64,000 bases of DNA. It comes from Clytia hemisphaerica. Lineage: Eukaryota > Cnidaria > Hydrozoa > Leptothecata > Clytiidae. Both the position numbers and the translations under genes were made by a program. The notes beneath the pieces were generated by a model, which was not told the DNA's origin, ran no database searches, and worked only from the letters and a program-made list of their open reading frames with translations. The stretch's first letter is position 1, and every line of letters begins with the position of its first letter. This document shows positions 32,439 to 42,994 of the stretch, in pieces. The DNA lies in contig CACVBU010000570.1 in assembly GCA_902728285.1 (NCBI GenBank), positions 372,001 through 436,000 on the forward strand, read 5' to 3'.

Positions 32439-33230
32439 GGGTTGGTCTAAAAAGCAGGGTAGCCAATTGGGGTAGCCAATTGGGCTAGGTTGTGGGGTAC
32501 CTAAATATTTTACAGACCAGAATAGAAATACCGAAAATGAATGCATAGAACCACATTTTACTGACCAGGGAGCATGAATCTGATTGATAATTAGATTGAT
32601 CATGTATGATTACAAAGATAAACAAAGATATAAATTACCACGTGTTAATGCACGAGGAGTAAGAAATGGAGCTTCATTATAATAGAGCTATTTCAAAAGA
32701 CTTTTTGTACCTATTATAAGCTGCCATATTTAAAATTTTTGAAAGGAATTTTAATTGTTTGAAACATTTAAACATGATTTAAATTAAACAATAGATTCAT
32801 TAACAAAGGATTGTTAAGATATGACAAGATTAGAGATCATATGGCCCAAAGGCGATTCTCATCAAATTACAGCTTCACAGAAATAACAATTAAAAACATA
32901 AATAAAATCTAAATCTAAAATATTAAAAACTGTTTTGTATATATTTTTTATTCGGGTCTGTAAATTTTCAAACAAAGCCAAGAAGGAAGACAAAATGGCG
33001 CCAGGTCTCTTGAGAAGTAACAAAGTTCAGTACCTTTGGAAAAAAGGCTATTGTGGCTGAAGTTCGAAAGGAATCTTAAATTTTATTACATGGAATCATT
33101 AACAAGATGTTGTAATAGTATTTCCACATGAAAACAGGTTTCAGATTTCAAAAGTTTAGGCAAAAAGAGGTACCCCAAAACCTAGCCCAATTGGCTACCC
33201 CATTGGCTACCCTGCTTTTTAGACCAACCC
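32439..33230. mobile_element. Mutator-like MITE, 9-bp TSD
   Basis: 792-bp element. Ends GGGTTGGTCTAAAAAGC, AGGGTAGCCAAT and TTGGGCTAGGTT are mirrored at the right over about 65 bases. GATTTTTTA is duplicated at both sides (32430-32438, 33231-33239). Long terminal repeats and a 9-bp duplication are hallmarks of the Mutator superfamily. No transposase frame inside, so non-autonomous. Confidence 0.9.
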
Positions 33231-34205
33231 GATTTTTTATGGCACTTTGTTGACAATTCAACTCTCGCATCAAATTCCCGCTTTCTTCAGTAAATTGAAG
33301 ATGAGAAAAAACCAAAGCCATGCACGTATCATGGATTGAAACAAATATATGAAGGGTGGGATTTTACAGCCACCCGTCTTGCAAGACACTGAAAGGCCAC
33401 TGGCCCGTTTGAAATGCGGAAACCTCATTGGTGGAAATTTGATAGACAGCTGCGAAGGAGCGCTGGGAAGCAATCAGTAGAAGAGACCACTTTTGTTTTT
33501 GTTGCAGATTCTATAAAAACTTCTCTCAGGGATTACTTGTCAATGTACATGTACACATGTGTTGTGTCAACTTGTCAGCATTGTATTGTAGTAAAGGAAA
33601 ATATAAAAGAGGCAAGACTAGCCTAGTTTCTAATCCTGATATAGGAGTTTAAGTTTAAACTGACAGAGCAAGTAAGAGGACCCTAACTGTTCATATAAAA
33701 GTTACATGGGAAATGTATATTTGGCCATTCCAGAATTTGTCTGCAACAGGGGGCGGACGGCACAGGATTTCCAAGGGAAAAAGTTTTCACCAAAATTCCA
33801 AATTTCCAAATCAATAAAAGAAAATGTATGAATTTCCAAGGCAATTGAATTAAAAAAGGCAAAAAAGAGTGGAATTTCCAATGCATTTTGCACAAGTACA
33901 TGGATTTTCATCGGAATTTACGACCCACCACTGGAAAAAAAAATTTATTTCCGAAGGCTAGAAAAAATTCAAAAACGCACATCGTCCGACAGGGGTAGCA
34001 AAAATTTTCTGGAATTCCCATTTGGACTTTGTACGATGGCCAGTGCTGCACAGAAGCACTTAAGCTAAAGTCCTGCAAGAGCGAATGGAAAATTACGTGA
34101 TCTGGAAAATACTTTTTTCCCTGGGGTGAGGATCTTATCGCAATTCTCAGATTTATGGAAAACACCAGCTTTTTGCTGATTTTTGCCTCGATTGCCCAAA
34201 ACCGC
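33231..34205. other. Gene-free stretch
   Basis: No convincing gene. 33690-33960 repeats the words GGAATTTCCA/TTCCAAATTTCC several times. Open frames here lack motifs and splice support. Confidence 0.35.
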
Positions 34206-34521
34206 ACTGTGAAGTCACGTAACTTGCATCAGTGGAGGATCCCTCACAGCAGCCATCGAAAAATGTCTGAATTCAGCTGCCATCTAGATATTTATGATCT
34301 TGCATGATTTTTTACTATCCAACTACGCTGTTTCATTTACCCGCTATTCTGTTGGCGAGTAACTTGCCAAAATTACTCTCAGGGCAAATATGAGATTCTA
34401 AAAAGCTGCGAGCGGAGCTGCGTAGTTAATTTGTTTTGAAATTTTGCTGCTTTGATTGGTCAGTCATTTGATGGATATGCAAGTTTCCCTCCACTGATGC
34501 AAGTTACCCAACTTCACTGTA
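34206..34521. mobile_element. MITE related to the 8431-8648 element
   Basis: Ends ACTGTGAAGT...GTAACTTGCATCAGTGGAGG and the mirrored CCTCCACTGATGCAAGTTAC...ACTTCACTGT. The inner 20 bases are shared with the ends of the MITE at 8431-8648, but the outermost bases differ. Confidence 0.75.
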
Positions 34522-34841
34522 ATCTTATTTATTGGCTTGAGAGAAAAACAAAATTAGATTTTATGGGCTTGCACAACATGAGGCTGTTCTGGGCTGTTAA
34601 AACCTAACTATCATTGAATAAAATAAGAATTTAAAATCTTGAATATTTTCATTTTAAAGAATTGGTCCAAAAAATTTGGAAAAAAACATGGAAAAGTTTC
34701 ATTTTTTATTGGTCTAATGGAAATGGGGGATTTGGAGAATTTTTTCACAAACCCCTGTAACTATGGGTGAGCACTCTGTTGCTAATCAATTAGCCAACAA
34801 TTGATATCGATGAGCAATCGATTATTTTTGATGAGATGTTG

Positions 34842-35138
34842 AGTCTCAGTCCTGGCAATTGGCGTCGGCATATGGCAAATGCCGAGGCAAAAGCTGACGT
34901 AAATTGGATTATAGTGTGTTTGCGTCGGCAAAAAAAATGCCGAGGCAAATTTTTCAAAAGACTTTTACTCTTTGCGCAGGAGTGTAACGTCCCCGACCTC
35001 CCTTTAAATTGGGAAAAATGCGAGGCAGAATCCTATTCTGCCGAGGCAAACAGCAAATTTAGCCATTTACCTCGGCAAAAAAATGCCGAGGCAAAAAAAT
35101 GCTGAGGCAAAAAAAATTGAATTGCCAGGGCTGGGACT
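34842..35138. mobile_element. MITE with TGCCGAGGCAAA internal repeats
   Basis: Inverted ends AGTCTCAGTCCTGGCAATTG and the right-end mirror of AGTCCCAGCCCTGGCAATTC. Inside are six or seven copies of GGCAAAAAAATGCCGAGGCA-type words, themselves partly palindromic (TGCCGAGGCA). 297 bp, non-coding. Confidence 0.8.
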
Positions 35139-35289
35139 TTTGAAGAAAAAATTTTCCGGCTGTAAATGCCAGAAATAATCCAGAAATCATGGTTGTGGCA
35201 GATTTTTATTGGGCTTTTTTCCTTATATTTATATTTATATTATGTTTCATTTTTATTTTTCACACAAAAATATTACTGATAACAATGCC

Positions 35290-35990
35290 CATCATCATGA
35301 TTCAATTGTCAATAAAACTGAATATTACTGCGATTACGCTCGATTGTTTTTTGATCGTGCAATTTTGTTCCAGTATTGTTGATCAACTGTATAGAAAATT
35401 GCTTGTATACTACTGTCCTCAGTTGATCAGGATCTAGACAAATCATAAGCTAGATAAATCAGGAGCTAACTGTCTCCTGCAGAAAACTCACATAGGAGAC
35501 TGTTCATCTAACCTTTCCAGACCATCTAAAAAGAACGACAAGTAACTATTAAAAAGCCACAAAAAGAAGGATAAACCCTAACCTTAACTATCATAGATGA
35601 CATACTTCACCGTCCCAAACCCCAACCTTGGTCAGTTACTATCACCCCTACATATTCATTGCTTTTTGTATTTTACACTATTTAACAACTAGCGGTTTAA
35701 GGAACGATAAATTACGCATGCGTATAAGTCTCTATTTGGTTTAACTGGAAACATTAGATGAACTAACTCCATACAACCCTATGAAAATGCAAGAATTTGC
35801 CTGAATGATATACAATCAAGGGAACACAGTTGAACGGCAATCAAATCAATTGATTATTACCCAGAATTTTGATGTTTCATTGAGATCAATTGCATAATGG
35901 CAAATTGAATCTCAATCATTCAATTGCGCTCAATCTGGTTCGATTGGTTAGATCGTCAATTAAATTCAATTGAGATCGTCTTTACAAAAA
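35290..35990. repeat. CAATTGA/GATCAA-rich block
   Basis: Repeated TCAATTG, GATCAACTG, AATCAATTGATT and TTGAGATCAATTG words in both orientations, densest at 35830-35980. Same style as the block at 8.85-9.02 kb. Boundaries uncertain; no gene seen. Confidence 0.4.
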
Positions 35991-36071
35991 AAAACAAAAA
36001 AACCCTTGTAGGCAAAAAACAGACTATTTTATACACACCAGTGGAGTGCACGTGCCCTTTCATGATGTCAT

Positions 36072-36537
36072 GTTGAATACTTTAATCGTAGAAATTTTAG
36101 CGAGACTAATTTTAGCGTTTTAGCGAGTTTTCCCTATTTTTGCTAAAATAAATCTTGCTAAAACACCCCAAATCGACAGATCGCTAAAATTTATCCGCGC
36201 GTAATTTCTGGTTATTATTGCTGTGATACATTTTTATCAATAGGAAAAGTTTCAGTGCAAAGAAATGCTAAAAAACGAAGTCAATAATATAATACGAGTA
36301 TTTGCTAAAATTTATCCACGCAAAATTTTTTGAAATCGTGACTCGCTAAAATAACTCCAAAAAAAATCAAGATTTTCCTGACTTGCTAATATACGCTAAA
36401 ATTAGTCTCGCTAAAATTTCTACGATTAAAGTAATAATATGAAAAAACTCCAGCATGAAAAAAATGATAAAACATTTAGTGCATGCGTTTATGCTTTGTT
36501 TCAATCATCTTGTGATGCTGGAGCGCATAACTAATTA
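36072..36537. mobile_element. Outer MITE split by a CTTTA MITE
   Basis: TTGAATA before the inner element continues after it as AATAATATG...CTCCAGCATGAAAAAAATGATAA...TTTAGTGCATGC, and the right half (GATGCTGGAG...AACTAATTA) is its rough mirror. The same words (TTGAATAATTA, AGCATC, TTTAGTGCAT) occur in the outer MITE at 8362-8697, itself split by another insertion. Confidence 0.6.
36080..36431. mobile_element. CTTTA MITE, family b (TTTTAGCGAG ends), TA TSD
   Basis: TA flanks CTTTAATCGTAGAAATTTTA...GCGAGACTAATTTTAGCG and its exact mirror at the right. The inside is full of GCTAAAATTTATCC and GCGAGT words. 352 bp, non-coding. It shares the CTTTAAT start, TA target and design with 25290-25647 and 61023-61454. 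Confidence 0.88.
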
Positions 36538-36726
36538 CTACAGCATTTAAGCTGTAGTTAAGATACCTCTTGACTTCAGTGGTTGTAAGCAAAACCAACA
36601 AGAAATTAGATAGTACCTATAAATATAATAAGTTTTGTTCAATTTGGCTTGCAAACATTCTCCAAAATTAGCATGTGATAACACTTGGACTCTTCTGGGT
36701 CTGCTATAAAGTATTAGGGGTTTATT

Positions 36727-37687
36727 CAGGGGGGGGGGTCAACATTTATAATACCAACCCATAGCCCAAAAACCTGACTTTTGACCTTTTGAGCTAAGTT
36801 AACACCACCACCCCAAAATTGGTATCGATACCAACTTGAAAATCATAATTTTCAGAAAAAGGGGGGACCCACCCCCTTATTTTGGTATCGATACCAACAT
36901 GACTTTTTGAATTTGACAAAATATCATGGGACCCACCCCCTAATTTAGTACCAATACCAATCTGACAAATTTGAGTTTAAAGCTGTTTAAAGGGAACCCA
37001 CCCCCTCCCACACAAACAGGGTACTAAGAGAAACTCTTTCTTCAACACAACACAAAAAATGTCATATGCTAAAATAGAAAATGACTAAAAACTGACAATA
37101 TAATAAAAACAAACCCAATGAAGCTAGCAAAATCAATCTGAATCAATATTATCTGAATATAATTGATGTGCAAAAACTAGGAGAAGCTATTATTAGTACA
37201 TAATTTTAGAACAGAATAGATTCACTCATTACCAAATGCTATCACAGAAAAAATGCTTTTGCTTCAGGCTTGATCAAAAATAAAACTTGAAAATATCGAA
37301 AAAGTCCAAAGTAAACAAACTTCAAAGTCATTTAAACTTATTACTCATTTACAGTCATTGACATTATACTCAAAAGCTAAAACAAATCCAATTGAAACCT
37401 GTTTAGACTGATATGTACCCCGGGGTATTTTCTAGCTATAAGGGCAAAAATTAGGAAAGTTTTGCCGTCATTTTGATATGGATACCAACTTTCTGAATCA
37501 TATTATTTAAAAAAAGGGGTACCCACCCCCTATTTTGGTATCAATACCAACTGAGGATAACTCTTTTTTCTAAAAAAAGGGGGACCCACCCCCATCAATA
37601 CCAACTTGACTTTTCAGACTTTTAAAGGAAAAAAAGACACCACCACCCGGCTATGGGTCTGGTATCTGGATGTTGACCCCCCCCCTG
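36727..37687. mobile_element. CAGGGGGGGTCAAC element, copy 2, 7-bp TSD
   Basis: Nearly identical to 27746-28789 but 83 bp shorter, mostly through one missing subterminal repeat unit and a short gap near 37035. GTTTATT is duplicated at both flanks (36720-36726, 37688-37694). The high identity of the two copies suggests recent activity. Confidence 0.92.
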
Positions 37688-37694
37688 GTTTATT

Positions 37695-39700
37695 TCTGTA
37701 ATACTGAGCAATAATTTCCTTCCCCAGTTAATTGCTGGTGTAATTAAATATGTGGAACTGAGTCAATAGGTCATCACGTTCTCCCAAAAGACTTTTTTTT
37801 TTAGCAAATTTTCCAAGAATTTTGAATGTTTTCTTTTTTGAGATTTGGTTTCTGTTTAATTGAAATTTTCTGGACATCAATTAACTTAATGGCTCTATGT
37901 CCATTCCCTTATTTTCTGCCCTCCACCTTTGATATTTGGTGAGATATGAAAATCATTACGTCAAAAGTTACAGCCTGCAGAAGTAGATGTTTAGTGAAAA
38001 AAATAGCAAAGAACAGGCTCCAATTAGCTACCTTCTAGAGGCTGTAACTTTTGATGCTAACACTTGATAGCTGACATCAGGAGGCTTTCGAGTACCTCCA
38101 TACCAAAAAATAAAGTTTCTAGCATTAAAAGATGAAAAGTTTATTCCTTCCTTTATTATTTTTCATCCCTGTCGCATCTTCATTTTCAAAAACTTTGAAA
38201 TTATTTTCTCAAAGATTATAGTGCTTTGAATTACCTTTTCAACACAACAATTGACTCTCTCTAATTCGATCTTCAAGGGACCAAGAATTATATTCCAATA
38301 AGAGAAAGATTCAGAATACAGCTTTTATAAGAGTCTGAACCTCAGCAATAATCTTCTGTATAATATTTTTCACTCACTGCTTTCATTAATTTTTCCCAGC
38401 CAATTCAATTGACTTCAAATTATCACAATTTTGCCCTGGTTGCCATTTATTTTGCATTCGATTGTCAGAAAATTTGCATTAGGCATAATTTTTGAAACTT
38501 ATTTGCCAAATAAAGAAGATGGAGTGAATCTTTTATTCTTGAAAATTACCTTAATACAAAACACTGTTCCCAAGAGACCTGTCAAACCTGTGTTCTTTTC
38601 AGTTTTAGAACGCCATTCTTTGGCACTTTTGGCAAAGATTTTGGAAAATAGAAGAACTTCAAATGTTTAAAACAACACAATGCTGAAGGAGCATCACAAA
38701 ACTAAAATTCCTAAAATTCTATCTTTTCCTATCTTTCTGATCTACGTTTTTAATGTGCCAATTGACCTGTTCTTTGTATGAAAGTCCAAGCCCTTGATTG
38801 TATATTCTGTATCTAAAATTGCACAATCTGACAGTATTAAAAATCAGGCGATTTGTCAGTTTTTATACCTTTTTCAAATAGGTAGAGTTAGGATTTCAAA
38901 ATTGACCTTGGGAATGGCTCTGGCACACTCTGAAAGCTGGTTGATATAGAGCTATATGATAGTATATGAGAGGGAGGATCGAGACAAAAATACCATTAGA
39001 TGCTAGAAATTTCCAACATTTTTTGGCCAGGGCCGTTTTCAAGGTTTATTTCTAGCTAAAAAAAATCAGTTTTTTAAACAAAAAAAATTTTTTTTTTGAC
39101 GTCAAAAAAACTTTTTTTCTCTGACGTGTATTTATGATATGAGCCGTCTGTAAGTGATCTGGGAAAAATTGACATGTAAACACAGACTTAAGCTGAGCTA
39201 TATATGATAGTAAAATTTCAGGAATTTAAGCTTTTGCAAGCATTTTTCATCACCGTTAGACATTGGCATTTGACTCAATTTACTCAATTTATGGTTTTAA
39301 ACTCATCAAATTTTTCATTTCTAAGTATAAAAACGAGAAAGAACATCACTAAGAACAAATTTAGTTAGGTTTTCAGTATTAAATTCTAAATAACAAAATA
39401 GGTACAGAGAATATTCTAATTCTGGATGTTTTAGCTTGATAAGAATAAAAAATCTATGAAAAGCACAAAAAGAAAAAATAACACCGCCTATTTTAGGAGG
39501 TCTGTCTTCTTTGCGCTTTGGCTGCAGAAGGTAAGAGCTCCTCTCTTTCGGATCAAAGCTACTTGGCAAAACAGCTAAAAGTTTAATACTGCATAATCCC
39601 TTAGCCAAAGTCTGTCTTTTAAAAATTGTTAGTTTCATTTGATCAATGGTCAGTAATTGGGATCACTTTTTTGCTAGAAAATCACATTGTTCTCAACTTC
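37695..39700. other. Gene-free stretch with shared repeat fragments
   Basis: No gene recognised. 38250-38300 (CTCTCTAATTCGATCTTCAA) matches the MITE at 60551-60700, and 38930-39012 is the reverse complement of 60401-60450 (GTTGGAAATTTCTAGCATCT), so parts of this stretch are dispersed repeats also present in the coiled-coil gene. Confidence 0.45.
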
Positions 39701-39719
39701 AGTTGAGCTACAATCTGAC

Positions 39720-40060
39720 AATGTCTGTCTGTGTGTGTGTCTGTCTGTCTGTCACAAATACTTTAGGGCAGCCTGGAGACTTCAAAAATGCTTGGATTTG
39801 GCTGAAATTTGGCACACTTGTTCCTTGGGTGAATATCTGAGGGTGTTTCTTTCATTTTTCAAAAATTTTTATTTTTGGGGCCTAGGAACAAGTTTTTCGC
39901 CAAAACGAGGCTAAAACTTTGGGGGCAGCCTGGAGACTTCAAAAATTGTTTGATTTGGCTGAAATTTTGCACACTTGTTCCTTGGGTGAATATCTGGGGC
40001 TCTACAATTGGGCCTATGAATAGTTTGAAGGCACTGAAGTTGAGCCCAGTGCGTTGCGCA
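39720..40060. repeat. CTGT microsatellite and 75-bp direct duplication
   Basis: A (CTGT)n/(GT)n run at 39723-39753 is followed by two copies of GCAGCCTGGAGACTTCAAAA...GCACACTTGTTCCTTGGGTG at about 39769-39840 and 39925-40000. After the second copy comes TTGAGCCCAGTGCGTTGCGCACGT. A similar microsatellite-led repeat lies at 54.59-55.17 kb. Confidence 0.6.
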
Positions 40061-40175
40061 CGTTCGACTATTTAGATAAGATAGAGCATTCAACTTCAAT
40101 CTGTAACACTGCACTGCATATTAAAAAGTAAAAGGCTAGACCACCATGTAGTTACTGATATAGTGTTTCATAAAT

Positions 40176-42077
40176 ATGTCCATGTATACTTTAGAATTGA
40201 ATTATCAAATGTTGATTTCAACTCTTATAAAAACTTTGGTAATATTATCAACATGTCAGCTTTGTTTTTCTTTGAAAAACATTCTCATACTTGGTGGTGA
40301 TGGTATGATGGGGAGTGCAACAACAAAACTTCTGATGAAGCAAAAAACAAAATTCAATTTGACGTTGGTCAACCGTGGTAATTGGTATTGGGATTCAGAG
40401 GAGACCATCAAGCCATTTGTTCACCATTATGAATGTACAAGAGGAGATGGATTTCGTGATTTGTGTACAAGGCTCAATGATGGTCTTTTCTATGATGCTA
40501 TTGTAGACTTTAGCTGTTATCATCCCCTAGATATGGAGGTATTTCCTTTCAAATATTTTGTGAAATTTTAGAGGAATTCAGAAAGCTATAACCAGAATGT
40601 ATATTTTTACTTTATATATACAGAGTGTGTTGGTGTATCTCTTTTTATAGAATCAAACCTCTTTTATCAGCTTCCATTGGAAGAGAAAAGATCAACTTAA
40701 ATTTTGAAAGGTTATTTGTTGAATTTATTCATTAAGTCAAAAGTTTGAAATTAAAATGATTGTAAAAGGATTGTTGAGTTGGTAATGTAAAATATTGTTT
40801 ATCGACATTTAATAAAACAACATGTTTAAGCATGCTTGTTAAACCTGAAGGTTGTGATTACCCTCATTGTAATTCAATCTGTCTAGCTGTGATATTGTAT
40901 CTCAATAAAAAAGAGGGAGATGGAATCTTTATTCAAAGCATTTATTGAATGACTGTTGAATACATTGATTCATAATAACATGAACAGATTCTTAGAAAAA
41001 ATAGGGAATGCTAGAGTGAGACAGATATTATGGATGAACTTTGTTTACGATATTTTTTTCAATAATTTATGTTTTTTATCTTTCTAGGATATTTTGATTG
41101 TGTTTCGTGGAAGGTTTGGGAAATACATTTATATCAGTTCTGATTCTGTTTATGAAGTGTGTCAAGGGAAAAACCATGTGGGATATTCTAAAGAAACTGA
41201 TGCACTGAGACCACATGATAAAGCTTTGCAGTAAGATGTATTTTACTATCCTTTTTCACGTTTTTTATTGAGGACAAAGTTGTTTCATTCAATATCATTA
41301 TTAAGAGGACATTGCTTAGGTGTTGTTCCAAAAGTATTGTTTATTATAATAAAATTATGGAAAAAACAGTCACCTCTTTTAACAGATTTTTTATTTTATT
41401 TCAGAGAACAGTTAAATAAGAGAGACTCTTATGGCCATCAGAAGTTGCAAGGAGAAGAAACCCTTCAAAAGTTCTACAAAAGATTGAAATTTGACTACAT
41501 TGCTCTACGTCTACCGGACGTAATTGGTCCTAGGGACAACACTAACAGATTTTGGAAGTGTTTTCTGTGGACTAAATTCACTGATATTATTGGGCCTGTA
41601 ACCATACCAAAAGAAGTCCAAGATCTTCCTCTCAGTTTTGTGTATAGTCATGATGTTGCCCAATTAATCTACTCTTTGGCAGATGAAGTTTACAGCCCTG
41701 ATGTTTATAATCAAGCTTACAATCTAGGTTTTAAAAAGTTATACACCCTTAGGAATATATTTCAAGATATGTCATCATTTATCGGGAGAGGTTCGGTGAA
41801 TATTACTGAGGGAGATTTCAGAATTGGTTTCCCGTCTGTGACAAGAGGCCCTGTGGATATATCAAAAGCAGAAAAGATGCTAGCCTGGAAGCCAACTCCT
41901 ATAGAGAAAGCATTGGTTGAAACAATGGAGTTTTATGATGATGCTCAGTTCAATGGTGATTATAAATACATAATGGATCGTGTTTTGGAATTTCATGGTG
42001 TGTCACGTGACAAATATCGTGAGTTTGTTATCCAGCACCATAAGGAGATGGAGAGTAGACAGAAACAGGAATTATGA
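40176..42077 (+). CDS. NAD-dependent epimerase/dehydratase-like protein (extended SDR)
   Basis: Three exons join in phase: 40176-40538, 41088-41230, 41405-42077; 392 residues. The Rossmann loop is GGDGMMG (about 40-46), a variant of the GGxGxxG of extended short-chain dehydrogenases; SSDSVYE (138-144) supplies the catalytic Ser region and YGHQK the Tyr178/Lys182 pair. DYIALRLPDVIGPRD and LPLSFVYSHDVAQLIY are further epimerase landmarks. These residues suggest an NAD(P)-dependent sugar-nucleotide enzyme, but the substrate cannot be read. It resembles the plant/bacterial epimerase-like (CSP41-type) branch more than the fucose synthase nearby. A hydrophobic segment before the loop (about 12-32) could be a signal peptide if translation starts at Met12, hinting at a secretory location; Met1 versus Met12 is undecided. 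Exon 1 may be preceded by an untranslated exon. Confidence 0.88.
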
Positions 42078-42401
42078 AATTTGGAATTTTAAAAGGAATG
42101 ATATTTATTTTTTTGTACAACCAAAAAGTGTTATTTAGAATTTCTTCATAGATTTTTATAGATTTTATACTGAATTTTATTTACTCAAAGTATTTTATAT
42201 CATATTTTTATAGAAAAATTTATCTTTATTAGAATCTAATTTTATCATACCCATATATTTTAATATAAATAACATTTATCAGATGTTTTAAAACATAATA
42301 TATTTTTTATGATAGTCCTTGAATAGTAATTAGTTCAAATTGCCTGAAGACTTTGATACTATGGTTTTTCAGAAAAGATTTTAATTTAAATCATAACAAA
42401 G

Positions 42402-42668
42402 TGACTGTAGTGCCAAGGTAGAGCATACAGCTACGGTCTGTAAGATCGTGGTTCAATCCCTGCTTGGGTCATACCAAACACTTTGTACTTAGATGCTGTT
42501 CTGCTTTTCTGCTTAATGCTCACTAATTAATGGAAAGATGATGGGGTTAAATGGAGCAATCCAGGGAGAAAGAGTGGCGCCATCCTATTGCTTTGGTTTG
42601 ATTTCTTTTGAATGAGTAGTCATAGGTTTGCCTCCAACTGCAGTTATAGACTTACTTCTTACTTACAA
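42402..42668 (+). mobile_element. tRNA-derived SINE, plus copy
   Basis: tRNA-like head with A-box-like TAGTGCCAAGGTAGAGCA and B-box GTGGTTCAATCCC, then CTTGGGTCATACCAAA, and a tail CCAGGGAGAAAGAGTGGC...CCTCCAACTGCAGTTATAGA. Head and tail match the minus copy at 29688-30108. Lies between the epimerase-like gene and the next gene. Confidence 0.75.
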
Positions 42669-42994
42669 CACATAAATGATGCTGTTTAACCATAGTGTTA
42701 TGTTAATATGATTGTATTCGTTGTCTTAGTGAGGGATATCAAAGGATGGGCAGAAAAGGGGATTTTTGTATCTTGATTTATTGTTTCACTTAGAACATCC
42801 ATCAAGACTTTCAGATCCCTCGTTTACAGGAGGATAGTTTAATCAAAAAGGCTTTTTACACTTCTCCTCAAGCTTGTTGTCCCTAAAAATTTCACAAATG
42901 TCATTTTTCTTTTTCTTTTTTCAGGGAAAATGTAGAAATAAATTGTAACAAAATAATAAAATAAAAAACATACTTACGTACAAACTAAACAAAA

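Noticed and set aside
38431-38670. 79-codon plus-strand open frame
   Set aside because: No motif, no splice context, composition like the surrounding AT-rich DNA.
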